Source of the DNA: Lentzea jiangxiensis
GTDB lineage: Bacteria; Actinomycetota; Actinomycetes; Mycobacteriales; Pseudonocardiaceae
Reading direction: 5' to 3'
Assembly (NCBI RefSeq): GCF_900104175.1
Contig: NZ_FNIX01000012.1
Location: 1 to 64,000, forward strand
Length of the DNA stretch: 64,000 nucleotides
Each line of letters begins with the position of its first letter. The stretch's first letter is position 1. Under the pieces are notes generated by a model, which saw only the letters and a list, made by a program, of their open reading frames with translations, made no database searches and had not been told where the DNA came from. Positions 16,990 through 25,907 of the stretch are shown piece by piece. The position numbers were made by a program, and so were the translations under genes.

Positions 16990-18414
16990 CTAGTTCGCAT
17001 GACCGAGGCCGGAGGGGGTTCGGTCCGCCCACGGCCGGGCGCGCTCCAGCTGGGCGGAGACCGACAGCAGCGTGCACTCGTCGTGCTGGCGGCCCACGAG
17101 CTGCACCGCGAGCGGCAGCCCCGACGAGGTGCGCCCGGCGGGAACGGACGCGGCGGGGTTGCCGACGATGTTCCACAGCGGCAGGAACGTGGTGTAGCGG
17201 GCGGCCGCGAGCAGGGCGGTGACGACGTCGCGGCCGTCCCACTCGCCGACGCGGATCGGCGGACGGGTCAGCGCCGGGGTCAGCAACACGTCGACGGAGG
17301 CGAACACCCGGTTCGCGTACGCCGTGAGCGCCGTGTCGGACCCGGTGGCCCACCGCACCAGCCCGCGCGGCACGCGGCGTCCCAGCTCGGCGGCCGTGCG
17401 GGTGCGGGCCTCGACCAGGTCCGGGAGCTCCAGGCCCGCGCGGGCGAGGTGCGCGTTGTGCAGGTAGCGCAGCGCGAACTGCGTCGAGGCGGCGAGGTCG
17501 CGCATCGGCGGGTCCAGCCGCACGACGTCGTGGCCGAGGTCGGTGAGCAGCGCGGCGGTATCCTGCACGACGTCGCGCACCTCGTCGGCGATCGGGATGC
17601 CCGGCCCCCACGGCCGCAGCGACACCCCGATCCGCAGCCGGCCGGGGTCGGTGCGCGCGGCCTCGGTGAAGCTGGTCCGGGGCGGGTGCGCGACGTGGGC
17701 GTCACCGGGGGCGGCGCCGTGGATCTGGTCGGCGACCAGCGCCCAGTCGCCGACCGTGCGGGTGAGGGGGCCCGCGACCACGAGGCCGCCGAGCACCTGC
17801 GGTTCCGGGGCGAGGGAGACGCGGCCGCGCTGGGGCTTGAGCGCGAACAGGCCCGTCACCGCGGCGGGGATGCGCAGGGAGCCGGCGCCGTCGGTGCCGA
17901 TCGCCGCCGCCGCGAGGCCCGCCGCCACGGCCGCGGCCGAGCCGCCGCTGGACCCGCCGGGGGAGTGCGTGAGCGACCACGGGTTGCGCGTCGGCCCCGC
18001 CCAACTGCTCTCGGTGTGCGGCCACAGCCCGAGCTCCGGCATGCGGGTGAGGCCGATGACCACGGCCCCGGCCGCGCGCAGCCGCGCCACGATCGCCGAG
18101 TCGGCCGGCTGCGGGGTGCGGGCGGCGTTGGTGCCCTTCGTGGTGGGCAGGCCCTCCACCGCGATGTCCTCCTTGACCGCGATCGGCACGCCCAGCAGCG
18201 GCAGGTCCTCACCCGCGGCGCGGCGCGCGTCGGCCCGCTGCGCCTGCGCCAGTGCCTGCTCGGTGAACACGAGCCGGAACGCGTTGAGCTTCGGGTCGAT
18301 GCGCTCGATGCGGCGCAGGTGCTCGAGGACCAGCTCGTGCGCGGTCACCTCACCGGACCGCACGGCGTGCGCCTGCCTCGCGACCCCGGCGAAACACAGC
18401 TGCGTCAGCTCCAT
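16990..18414 (-). CDS. Amidase-signature family hydrolase
   Basis: Starting at ATG 18414 (MELTQLCFAG) gives 474 residues, normal for the family. The Ser-Ser-Lys catalytic set is complete: Lys81 in IAVKEDIAV, Ser155 in SPGGSSGGSA and the nucleophile Ser179 in GTDGAGSLRIPA. These enzymes hydrolyse amides and related bonds in the cytoplasm. It is not GatA by context, since no gatB or gatC is nearby. The substrate cannot be predicted. It converges with the helical-repeat gene at 16953, 36 bp away. Confidence 0.92.
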   Translation of the reverse strand: MELTQLCFAGVARQAHAVRSGEVTAHELVLEHLRRIERIDPKLNAFRLVFTEQALAQAQRADARRAAGEDLPLLGVPIAVKEDIAVEGLPTTKGTNAARTPQPADSAIVARLRAAGAVVIGLTRMPELGLWPHTESSWAGPTRNPWSLTHSPGGSSGGSAAAVAAGLAAAAIGTDGAGSLRIPAAVTGLFALKPQRGRVSLAPEPQVLGGLVVAGPLTRTVGDWALVADQIHGAAPGDAHVAHPPRTSFTEAARTDPGRLRIGVSLRPWGPGIPIADEVRDVVQDTAALLTDLGHDVVRLDPPMRDLAASTQFALRYLHNAHLARAGLELPDLVEARTRTAAELGRRVPRGLVRWATGSDTALTAYANRVFASVDVLLTPALTRPPIRVGEWDGRDVVTALLAAARYTTFLPLWNIVGNPAASVPAGRTSSGLPLAVQLVGRQHDECTLLSVSAQLERARPWADRTPSGLGHAN

Positions 18415-18715
18415 GAGCCGAATCCAAGCATCGACCGGTGATCCGCGGAATGGCAGTGGCCGCATGAAGGCCCGCATGAAGGGTCAACCGCGCCCAGGCG
18501 TGGCTGACCGCCGACAACGGCGGTCCCGTGCCGTAGAGCCAGACCCGGTTCTGGGGCGCGGAGGGCCGACCCGCACAAGACCGCGTACCACGCCTACGAG
18601 CAGTGCGACGTCCACGGCACCAGCCACCGGGTGGTGCGCTACGGCCTGGGCGGTGAGCAGTACGTGCCACGCCGGCCGACCAGCGTCACGGGCTGACGGG
18701 TCAGGCGCTGACGGG
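18415..18715. other. Short intergenic stretch with an open peptide of doubtful status
   Basis: About 300 bp between the amidase start and the CGNR gene stop. On the plus strand, 18570-18697 reads KTAYHAYEQCDVHGTSHRVV to a TGA, with protein-like composition. It has no start codon, and an upstream segment (QAWLTADNGGPVP) is in another frame. It may be a decayed gene. The amidase promoter should lie near 18420-18480. Confidence 0.3.
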
Positions 18716-19216
18716 TCAAGCGCTGCGGCGGCCGCGGTGCTGGGCGACGGCGACGCGGTTGGCGCACCTGGTGGAGCAGAAGCGCCGTTTGCCGTTGCGG
18801 CTGGTGTCGACGAACACCGTGCCGCAGCCCTCGCGATCGCACCAGCCGATGCGTCCGGCGTCCTCGCAGAACAACGCCGCCATGCCCGCCGCGGTGTAGG
18901 CCTTGACGCGCACGTCGGTCGGCGCGTCCTCGCGGGCGTAGTGCAGGTGCGGGGCGCGGCCGTCGTGGGTGGAGATGTAGTGGGTGGTCGAGGAGCGGGC
19001 GAGCAGGTCGTTGAGCAGCCCCACGGTGGGCGCGCGGAACACCTGGCGCAGCAGCTCGACCCAGTCGCGCACGTCACGTTCCTGCCGGGCGTCGAGCGAT
19101 CCGAGGGGCTTGTAGTCGGAGGCTTCCAGCAGTACGAGCAGGGGCTGGGCGGGGTCGGCGTTGACCAGCTTCGCGGCCAGTTCGGCGGCCGCCCCGCCGT
19201 AAGGGTTGAAATGCAC
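18716..19216 (-). CDS. CGNR zinc-finger (ABATE-type) stress-response regulator
   Basis: The 166-residue protein ends in a CGNR zinc finger: GWCDREGCGTVFVDTSRNGK followed by RRFCSTRCANRVAVAQHR. All four Cys are present. The N-terminal half matches the ABATE region (LLEASDYKPLGSLDARQERD, 31-50). Such proteins are thought to be DNA-binding regulators linked to nutrient stress. Unusually for the family, the N-terminal part is short. The start at 19216 is 26 bp from the divergent small zinc-ribbon gene. Confidence 0.85.
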   Translation of the reverse strand: MHFNPYGGAAAELAAKLVNADPAQPLLVLLEASDYKPLGSLDARQERDVRDWVELLRQVFRAPTVGLLNDLLARSSTTHYISTHDGRAPHLHYAREDAPTDVRVKAYTAAGMAALFCEDAGRIGWCDREGCGTVFVDTSRNGKRRFCSTRCANRVAVAQHRGRRSA

Positions 19217-19242
19217 TAGACCATGACACCAGGGTGGGGATC

Positions 19243-19449
19243 ATGATCGCCACCTGCCCCGCCTGCCACTGGCCCTGCACCGGCGCCGTCTCCGCGCACG
19301 GCCCCGTCGCCTACGTCCGCTGCGTGTGCGGCCTGTTCCTCGTCGTGGAGAGCGGAACCGTCACCGCCACGGCCGGGACCAGCGCGTTCGCCCCGGTTCA
19401 CCACACCGGTGGTGATCTTGCTAGTGTCCCGGACCGTGAGCCGTCGTGA
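19243..19449 (+). CDS. Small Cys-rich (zinc-ribbon-like) protein
   Basis: The 68-residue protein starts at ATG 19243, just after GGTGGGG. It contains CPACHWPC near the N-terminus and RCVCG about 20 residues later, a spacing suited to one zinc-ribbon knuckle pair. It is divergent from the CGNR gene and overlaps the start of the TetR gene by 14 bp. No known family is assigned. Confidence 0.5.
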   Translation: MIATCPACHWPCTGAVSAHGPVAYVRCVCGLFLVVESGTVTATAGTSAFAPVHHTGGDLASVPDREPS

Positions 19450-20050
19450 TCTGCTGTGCGACACCGCGATCCAGATCCTCGCGGTGAACGGCGGCCGGGG
19501 CCTGACCCACCGCGCGATCGACCGCGAGGCAGGCGTCCCCCTCGGCACCACCAAGAACTACTTCCCGACCCGCGAGGCGATCCTCACCGCCACCGCCGCG
19601 CGCATGACCGCCCTGCACCGCGCCGCCGTCGACCGCCTGCGCGAGACCACCCCGGCCGGCATCAGCGCCACCGACGTCGCCGAGCTCTACCCGGCCCTGC
19701 TGCGCCGCGCGGTCGCCGACGACCCCACGCAGATGCTCGCCATGGTCGAGCTGTACCTGGAGGCGGTGCGCCGGCCGGGGGTGCGCGAGGCGTTGTCGGG
19801 CATGGTGCTCGCCAACGCCGAGGCCGCCGCCACCTTGCAGCAGGCGGCGGGCCTGCCCTCCACCGTCCGCGACACCGGCCTGCTCGACGCCTACTTCCTC
19901 GGCGTGGCGATCTCCTTGCTGGCGCTGCCGCAGGAGACCCTGCGCACCGTCGGGCTCGACGACCCGTACGCGCTGGGCATCGGCGTGTTCTCCGCGACCG
20001 TGCCCGGCGCCGGCCCGCCGCCGCGGGACAGCTCAGCCGGGTCGGGCTGA
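19436..20050 (+). CDS. TetR-family transcriptional regulator
   Basis: The N-terminal helix-turn-helix reads LTHRAIDREAGVPLGTTKNY then FPTREAIL, a standard TetR DNA-binding domain. The C-terminal half has the hydrophobic helices of a ligand-binding domain (MLAMVELYLEAV, LDAYFLGVAISLLAL). GTG 19436 (204 residues) is preferred; GTG 19424 and 19409 are possible. The CACCGGTG palindrome at 19405-19412 lies just upstream and may be its operator. The 3' end overlaps the convergent WYL gene by 18 bp. Confidence 0.85.
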   Translation: MSRRDLLCDTAIQILAVNGGRGLTHRAIDREAGVPLGTTKNYFPTREAILTATAARMTALHRAAVDRLRETTPAGISATDVAELYPALLRRAVADDPTQMLAMVELYLEAVRRPGVREALSGMVLANAEAAATLQQAAGLPSTVRDTGLLDAYFLGVAISLLALPQETLRTVGLDDPYALGIGVFSATVPGAGPPPRDSSAGSG

Positions 20051-21043
20051 GCCCGGTTCGCCGACGCCGGCGTAGCGGTCTGCCAGCTGCCGGCACGCCC
20101 GCACGAGCGCGGGCGGCTGCACCTCGGTGAGGTCGGTGTCGAACGTGGCGAGGATCCCGGCGATGCCGGCCCAGGACCAGGCGCCGAGCGTGAGGCGGCT
20201 GTGGCCGGCGTCGAGGTGTTCGACGACGGAGCCGCCCGGCGCCCAGCGGGCCGCGACGTGCGCGGGCAGGGCGAGACGGGCGGAGCCGGTGCGCTGCCAG
20301 GCCGCGGGGGTGTCGCCGCGGTCGTGGCTGCTCATGACGAAGTGCGCGATGTCGCCGCCGGGCAGCTCTCGCGGGGTGAAGCGGCGGCCGGTGGGACGCG
20401 GGTGCAGCCGGTCCACCCGGTCCACCCGCCAGCGCCGCTCGTCGAGGTCGTGGCCGATGAGGTACCACCTCCCCGCCCACACCACCAGGTGGTGGGGCTC
20501 GAGGCGGTGCGCCGCGGTGAAGTCCGGCTCACCGGGAGCGGCACGCGTCCCGTCCGGGCGCAGGACCTCCGCGACCAGGACGTGGCGCAGCCGCACGGCG
20601 GTGCCGACGGTGGTCAGCGCGGCGGGGTCGATCGAGGGCGCGGGGAACTCCCAGTAGTTGCGCAGCCTGGTCAGGCGCAGGGACTCCATCGCGGCGCGCA
20701 GCGTGTCGGGCATGGCCTGCTGCACGGTCACCAGGGCCCGCGCGGTGTCGTCCTGCAGGCCGAACACGGAGCTGGGCGCGGTCTGCAGCGCGATGGCGAC
20801 CGCGAGCGCCTGGTCGTGGTCGAACAGCAACGGCGGCAGGGTGTGCCCGCTGCCGAGCCGGTACCCGCCGTCCGGGCCGCGCACGGTCACCATCGGGTAG
20901 CCGAGCTCGCGCAAGGTGTCCAGGTCGCGCCGCACGGTGCGTTCGCTGACCGCCAGGCGGTCGGCCAGGTCGCGCAGCCGCCACGTGGCCCGCGAGCCGA
21001 GCAGGGACAGCAGCCGCAGCGCGCGGTGTGACGTGGTCGCCAT
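20033..21043 (-). CDS. WYL-domain (YafY/DeoR-like) transcriptional regulator
   Basis: The 336-residue protein has an N-terminal winged HTH (LADRLAVSERTVRRDLDTLR, about 26-45, then ELGYP) and a central WYL domain with WAGRWYLIGHDLDERRWRVD. A C-terminal extension (WCX-like) ends the protein. WYL proteins bind nucleic acid or small ligands and often control a divergent gene. Here the divergent neighbour is the FAD-dependent enzyme at 21141, 97 bp away, which is the likely target. Confidence 0.9.
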   Translation of the reverse strand: MATTSHRALRLLSLLGSRATWRLRDLADRLAVSERTVRRDLDTLRELGYPMVTVRGPDGGYRLGSGHTLPPLLFDHDQALAVAIALQTAPSSVFGLQDDTARALVTVQQAMPDTLRAAMESLRLTRLRNYWEFPAPSIDPAALTTVGTAVRLRHVLVAEVLRPDGTRAAPGEPDFTAAHRLEPHHLVVWAGRWYLIGHDLDERRWRVDRVDRLHPRPTGRRFTPRELPGGDIAHFVMSSHDRGDTPAAWQRTGSARLALPAHVAARWAPGGSVVEHLDAGHSRLTLGAWSWAGIAGILATFDTDLTEVQPPALVRACRQLADRYAGVGEPGSARPG

Positions 21044-21140
21044 CGCGTCATCGTGTCAGCGGTACTGGCCGTTCGGTGTCCACTACTGCTGCCAGTGTCG
21101 CTCTCGACGGGATGTCGGCGACGGAGAGGCTGGTCGGGAT

Positions 21141-22408
21141 ATGCGCGTGGTCGTGGTCGGAGGAGGGATCGGCGGGCTCGCCCTGGGAGCGGGGCTGCGC
21201 CGAGGTGGTCACGAGGTGGCGGTGTTCGACCGCGACACCGACGTCGCCGCGACCGGCGGGTACCACATCACCCTCGACGAGCGGGCCCTGGCGGCGCTGG
21301 AGCGGCTCGTCGCGCCGCAGGTCGTGCGCCGGCTGCTGGCGTCGGCGTCGGCGTTGCGGCTGCGGGACCGCGACGTGTTCTTCGACTACCGCGGCCGCGT
21401 GCTCGGCCACGGCCCGGACCTGTCCGGCAGCGCGAGCATCGACGTCGACCGCATCACGCTGCGCACGCTGCTGGCGGACGCCGTCGGCGAGGACCTGCAC
21501 CTCGGCCGGGCCGTGACGGAGGTGGGCACCGGCGGCGACGGCAGGCCGCGGGTCTGCTTCGCCGACGGCACGGCGGTCGAGGCGGACCTGGTGGTCGGCG
21601 CCGACGGAACCCACTCGGTCGTCGCCCGCCACCTGGCGGGAGCCCCGACCCACCGGCCCGCCGGCCCGCCGGGTTCTCCGGCCGCACCCGCCGCGCCGAC
21701 CTCACCGCCGCCGGGCAGCGCCGCCTGGGAACGCGCTCGGCGATGGGCATCGGCCCGCGGGGCGCCGCGCTCTACGTCGGGTTCCTCGACCCGGTGGGCA
21801 ACGCCGCCCTCGACGCCCCCGGTCTCAGCGCGTCGGTCACCACCGGCCCGACCTACATCTGGGGAGCGATGTTCCCCGAGTCGGCCCGGACCGCCTCGCT
21901 GCGCGACCTGCGGGGCGCCGCGCTGCGGGCCGCCCTGCTCGACCGGTTCCGCGAGCACCGGTGGGCCGGTCACACGCTGGAGGTCCTCGCGCGCGCCGAC
22001 CCCATCAGCGTGGCCGCGTTCCGGTTCAACGCCGCCTCGACCCGTGCCGCCGACCTCGCGCCCTGGCCCGCCGGTCGCATCACCGCCCTGGGTGACGCCG
22101 TGCACGCCACCCCGCCCACCGCGGGCATGGGCGCCGGAGCGGCCGTGCGGGACGCCGCCGACCTGCTGGCCGAGCTGGACGCCCTGCCCGGTGCCGCGGG
22201 CGTCGCGGAGGCGGTCGGCCGTTTCGAGGCGCGGATGCGCGTGCGCGGTGCCGAGGTCCTCACGGCGGCGATGAGGACCGTGCGGCTGATCCTGGCCACC
22301 GACACCGTTCCCGGCGCCCTGGCCACCGCCGCGCTGTGCCCGCTGCTGGCCGCCGCCACCCGGCTTCGCCGCCCACCCGCCGCGCACGCCGTGGCGGCCA
22401 GGTCGTAG
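21141..22408 (+). pseudogene. FAD-dependent monooxygenase (PHBH-like), one frameshift
   Basis: ATG 21141 opens with MRVVVVGGGIGGLALGAGLR, a Rossmann GxGxxG for FAD. LVVGADGTHSVVARHLAG (the DG motif) follows near residue 155. The frame shifts around 21655-21670 and continues RRADLTAAGQRRLGTRSAMG, then ALGDAVHATPPTAGMGAGAA (the GD motif that binds FAD ribityl), to TAG at 22406-22408. One missing base explains the break. The joined protein is about 422 residues, normal for the family. The substrate is unknown. It is divergent from a WYL regulator. Confidence 0.82.
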
Positions 22409-22439
22409 CAGGGCACCCACGGCGCCGGGGACCTCGCGG

Positions 22440-23303
22440 TCAGCGGTGGACCCGCACCCGTTGCTCGATCGCCGTCGCCACCAGCGCGATCGCGACGTCC
22501 GGTGACTTGCCGCAGCTCGCCGGGCGCGGCGGCACGGGCTGCTCGGCCAGCGACACCCGCCACTCGCGGCCGTCGGCGTGCCGCACGGTCGCGGAGTGCG
22601 CGGTCTCGGCGACGACGGTGAGCACGTCACGCGTCTCCCCGATCTTCTCGCGCACGGCGACCTCGGCGACCTGGCCGCGCGGGGTGAAGCAGGAACGGCC
22701 GCGGCACCGGTCGGCGAGGATGCCCTCGGTGACGACGCGCTCGGCCAGCCGGTGGTCGATGCGCCCGTACAGGTGACCGGTGGGCAGCAGGACACCGGTG
22801 GGTGCGAAGCGGTGCCCGCCGGTGTGCGTGCACTCCCACAGGTGCAGCGCGGTGGCGATCGGGCGGCCATACAGGGCGCAGCAGACGTCGCGTTTGCTGT
22901 TGGTGCAGATCAGCAGCAACGGGTCGTGCACCGGGGTGCCGAACGCGGTGGAGCGGCCCGCGCCCAGGGCCTCGAAGTCCAGTTCCAGCGCCTCCTCCGG
23001 GCAGGCGAGGTCGGCCTGCTCCAGCCATGATCCACCGGGCTTCGTGGAGGCCAGGTACAGGCGCCGGGTCGCGGGCACGTGGTCGTCGGCGTGGCGGCCG
23101 GGGCGGCGGATCAGCAGGATCCGCACCCCGGTTCCGGCGGCGCGGCGGGCCAGTTCGGCGCCGAGCTCGGGGTCGAGGTGGCTCTCGGTCAGCGCGTCGC
23201 GGCCCCAGGGGCCCGGCTGCTCCAGGCACAGCCACGCCGTCGCGGTCGCGGCCGTGCCGGCCAGCGGTTCCCCCGCGAAATCGGAGAGTGTCGAGCACCT
23301 CAT
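22440..23303 (-). CDS. Sucrase/ferredoxin-like protein (thioredoxin-fold Fe-S family)
   Basis: Starting at ATG 23303 (MRCSTLSDFAGEPLAGTA) gives 287 residues. Family landmarks are LLLICTNSKRDVCCALYGRP and ECTHTGGHRFAPTGVLLPTG, containing the conserved Cys and His residues of the Suc_Fer-like family, related to [2Fe-2S] thioredoxin-like ferredoxins. The physiological role is not settled; the promoter contains a strong iron-box palindrome, so it probably acts in iron supply or is induced by iron starvation. The first Met in frame (23309) is two codons earlier. Confidence 0.85.
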   Translation of the reverse strand: MRCSTLSDFAGEPLAGTAATATAWLCLEQPGPWGRDALTESHLDPELGAELARRAAGTGVRILLIRRPGRHADDHVPATRRLYLASTKPGGSWLEQADLACPEEALELDFEALGAGRSTAFGTPVHDPLLLICTNSKRDVCCALYGRPIATALHLWECTHTGGHRFAPTGVLLPTGHLYGRIDHRLAERVVTEGILADRCRGRSCFTPRGQVAEVAVREKIGETRDVLTVVAETAHSATVRHADGREWRVSLAEQPVPPRPASCGKSPDVAIALVATAIEQRVRVHR

Positions 23304-23312
23304 CTGCACACT

Positions 23313-23353
23313 CTATACGGCCGTTCGGGTGAGGACTAAGGGCAGCCTTAGTC
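23313..23353 (-). promoter_or_regulatory. Iron-box (IdeR/DmdR-like) promoter of the sucrase-ferredoxin gene
   Basis: GACTAAGG (23334-23341) and CCTTAGTC (23346-23353) form a perfect inverted repeat around GCAG. The core AAGGGCAGCCTT resembles IdeR boxes such as the one I recall upstream of mycobacterial mbtB (TTAGGGCAGCCT...). On the minus strand TTAGTC and TATAGA, 16 bp apart, make a plausible -35/-10 pair, so a bound repressor would cover the -35 box. The start codon is about 10 bp past the -10. Confidence 0.65.
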
Positions 23354-23585
23354 ACAGTTCGTGGATGCCTCGAGGGCGGGCTTCACCTATCCGGCCGCGG
23401 TGAAACGAGACCGGGCGCGTGTCACGGCCGGTCCCTGCCCACCGGTTCGGCCATCCGCTGCCGCAGACCGGCTTCGAACCGGGCCGGTAGCCGGGGAACG
23501 GCTCATCCGGCTCGGCGGTGCCCGCGTCGGTGGCTCGAACGCTCTTTCCGCCCCGTCCCTCCGCTCCCGCAATAGGGTGGTCGGC

Positions 23586-24283
23586 ATGACAACGGTGATC
23601 ACCGGGGAAGCCGGGGCATCGGTGCCGCGACCGCGCGCAGGCTCGTGCGCGACGGGCACCAGGTCGTGATCAGCTACCGCCAGGCAGCAGACGAGGCCCG
23701 CGCACTGGAACAGGAGCTCGGTGTGCTGGCGGTGCGGGCCGACACCGCGGACGAGGACGACGTGGTGCGCCTGTTCGACGCGGCCGGCGACGACATCACC
23801 GGCGTGGTCAACAACGCGGGCATCACCTCCCCGTCCGGCCCGCTGGCCGAGCTGCGCACCGAGGACCTGCGCCGCGTCGTGGACGTGAACGTCATCGGAG
23901 CGATCCTCGTCGCCCGCGAGGCCGCGCGGCGCATGACCCGCGGCGCGATCGTGAACGTGTCCTCCGGCGCGGCGACGCTGGGCAGCCCGGGGGAGTACGT
24001 GCACTACGCCGCCACCAAGGCCGCCGTCGACGCGCTGACGATCGGCCTGGGCAAGGAGCTCGCGCCGCGCGGCATCCGCGTCAACGGCGTGCAGCCCGGC
24101 ACCGTCCGCACCGACATCCACCGGCTCTCCGGCCAGCCCGACCGCCCCGACCGCGTCGCCGGGCGGGTGCCCCTGGGCCGTCCCGGCGAGGTGGAGGAGA
24201 TCGCGAACGCCATCGCCTGGCTGCTCTCGGACGAGGCCTCCTACGCCACGGGCTCGATCCTGCGGGTGACCGGCGGAACGTGA
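23586..24283 (+). pseudogene. Short-chain dehydrogenase/reductase (FabG-like), one frameshift
   Basis: ATG 23586 gives MTTVITG and the frame is lost at ATCACCGGGGAAGCCGG. Adding one G to the G-run restores TGGSRGIGAATARRLVRDGH, the TGxxxGIG cofactor motif. The remaining frame has NNAG (VVNNAGITS), NVSSGAA (Ser) and YAATKAAVD (Tyr-x3-Lys), to TGA at 24281-24283. The joined length is about 232 residues, normal for an SDR that reduces 3-oxoacyl or similar substrates with NAD(P)H. The lesion lies in a homopolymer, which makes a sequence error likely. Confidence 0.85.
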
Positions 24284-24363
24284 CCGCGCGCTCTGCACCC
24301 GTTCGCCTCTGCACCCGTTCGCCTCTGCGGGCGTCCGGCCCGCTGCCCCTAAGCTTCACCGTC

Positions 24364-24975
24364 ATGTCCGCGCCCGCGCTCACCGACTTCGTGCTCGCCC
24401 ACACCTCACCGGTGCCGGTGCCGCTGCACAGCGCGGTCGAGGCGATGGACCTGTGGGAACGCACCCGCCACGACCAGCCGCCGTTCTGGGCGTTCCCGTG
24501 GGCGGGCGGCCAGGCCCTCGCGCGGCACGTGCTCGACCACGCGGACCTGGTCCGCGGCAGGAAGGTCTTCGACCTCGCCTCCGGCTCCGGCCTGGTGGCG
24601 ATCGCCGCGGCCCTGGCCGGCGCCGAGTGCGTGACGGCCAACGACATCGACCCGCTCGCGCTCGCGGCCGTGGAGCTCAACGCCGCCGCCAACGGCGTCA
24701 CCGTCACCACCCTGGGCGGTGACCGGCTCGACGGCGACGCCCACGCAGCCGACGTGGTGCTGGCCGGGGACGTGTTCTACGACGCGGAGATCACCGCCCT
24801 GGTGCTGCCGTTCCTGGCCAGGGCCGCCGCACGGGGCGCGCTGGTGCTGCTGGGCGACCCGGACCGCGCGCACCTGCCGCGGGACCGGTTCGCCGCCCAG
24901 GCCCGCTACGAGGTGCCGGTGCCGCTGACGCTGGAGAGCACCGAGACCCGCAGCGCCACCGTCTGGCGCGCCTAG
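24364..24975 (+). CDS. Class I SAM-dependent methyltransferase (METTL/PrmA-like)
   Basis: The 203-residue protein starts at ATG 24364. Motif I is KVFDLASGSGLVAIAAALAG (70-89), and ANDIDPLALAAVELNAAANG marks the acidic residue that binds the SAM ribose. VVLAGDVFYD corresponds to the D-x-F/Y-Y motif of protein lysine methyltransferases of the ETFB/METTL type. The N-terminal PPFWAFPWAGG also fits that group. The target is unknown. Its TAG overlaps the convergent ZIP gene stop. Confidence 0.85.
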   Translation: MSAPALTDFVLAHTSPVPVPLHSAVEAMDLWERTRHDQPPFWAFPWAGGQALARHVLDHADLVRGRKVFDLASGSGLVAIAAALAGAECVTANDIDPLALAAVELNAAANGVTVTTLGGDRLDGDAHAADVVLAGDVFYDAEITALVLPFLARAAARGALVLLGDPDRAHLPRDRFAAQARYEVPVPLTLESTETRSATVWRA

Positions 24976-25721
24976 CCGAGCCGTTGCACCACGAACGCCG
25001 TCAGGAACCCGGCCGTCGTGCACAACCCGGTGTACAGGCGCGCGCGTTCGTAGGCCTCGGGGATCATCGTGTCCGCGATCATCGCCAGGATCGCCCCCGC
25101 CGCCACGGCCGTGATCACCGCGATGAGCTGCGGCGAGGCACCGTCGAGCAGCAGGTTGCCCAGCGCCGCGGACACCCCGCTGGCCACCGCGATCGCACCC
25201 CACACCCCGAACACGTACCCGGCGCCGCGGCCCGCGCGTTTCATGCCCGCGACGCTGGAGAGCCCTTCCGGGACGTTGGAGATGACCACCGCCGCCAGCA
25301 TCGCCACCCCGACCCCGCCACCGCCGAGCAGCGACACCCCCAGCACCACCGACTCCGGCACGCCGTCGAGCAGCGCCCCGACCGCGATCGCCGACCCGCT
25401 GCCCTCCTGCTCGGACTCCGCGGGCTGGTTGCTGCTGCGCTTGCGGTGCCGGGCACCACGACGGGCAAGCACCGCGTTGGCCAGCACGTACACCACCGCA
25501 CCGCCGAGGAACCCCACTGCGGTCGCGAGCAGGCCGCCGGTCTGCTCGGCCTCGTCCATCAGCTCGAACGCCGCAGCCGCCATCAGCACCCCGGCGCCGA
25601 ACGCCATCACCACGGCGACCACGTCCCGCGGCACCCGGACGAACCAGGCGACGAGCGCGCCCAGCACGAGCGCACCGCCGCCCGCCAACCCCCACACACC
25701 CGCTTCGACCCACTGAGGCAT
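24972..25721 (-). CDS. ZIP-family divalent metal transporter
   Basis: Starting at 25721 (MPQWVEAGVWGLAGGGALVL) gives 249 residues with about eight membrane segments. The metal path motifs are GALLDGVPESVVLGVSLL (helix 4, with D and E where classic ZIPs have H and E) and VISNVPEGLSSVAGMKRAGR (helix 5, N-x-PEG). A polar loop with Arg/Lys and Glu (RHRKRSSNQPAESEQEG) separates the halves. ZIP proteins import zinc or related ions. No metal-dependent operator could be seen. Confidence 0.88.
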   Translation of the reverse strand: MPQWVEAGVWGLAGGGALVLGALVAWFVRVPRDVVAVVMAFGAGVLMAAAAFELMDEAEQTGGLLATAVGFLGGAVVYVLANAVLARRGARHRKRSSNQPAESEQEGSGSAIAVGALLDGVPESVVLGVSLLGGGGVGVAMLAAVVISNVPEGLSSVAGMKRAGRGAGYVFGVWGAIAVASGVSAALGNLLLDGASPQLIAVITAVAAGAILAMIADTMIPEAYERARLYTGLCTTAGFLTAFVVQRLG

Positions 25722-25850
25722 GCCCCGGGATGGCCTGCCGCTCCGCGATGTACACCTGGAGATCACCACGCCCGCCGAAGGCGGATGCCCGCACGTCGTC
25801 CGGCAGCACCGCCGCCCAGGACTCCCGCGCGCCCTTCGATGTCACCGGGC

Positions 25851-25882
25851 CGGAAGTTCTGCGGCCCGGAAGTTTTGCGGCC
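25851..25882. repeat. Two tandem 16-bp repeats upstream of a WYL regulator
   Basis: CGGAAGTTCTGCGGCC (25851-25866) is followed directly by CGGAAGTTTTGCGGCC (25867-25882); they differ at one base. They end 25 bp before the start codon of the WYL regulator at 25908. The position suits an operator for the regulator itself. Confidence 0.6.
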
Positions 25883-25907
25883 AGGTCCTGTCCTAAAGTG
25901 TCGGTCC

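Noticed and set aside
19405..19412. CACCGGTG as a definite TetR operator
   Set aside because: The 8-bp palindrome is too short and common in this GC-rich DNA to be listed as a separate site. It is mentioned only with the TetR gene.
23470..23510. TTCGAACC resembling a tRNA T-loop
   Set aside because: The flanking bases form only CCGG on both sides and no acceptor, D or anticodon arms can be drawn around it.
25723..25907. Minus-strand frame with RESWAAVLPDDVRASAFGGR then GDLQVYIAER
   Set aside because: The composition looks protein-like, but there is no start with a ribosome site, the frame overlaps the ZIP gene in another phase, and no family is recognised. It may be a remnant.
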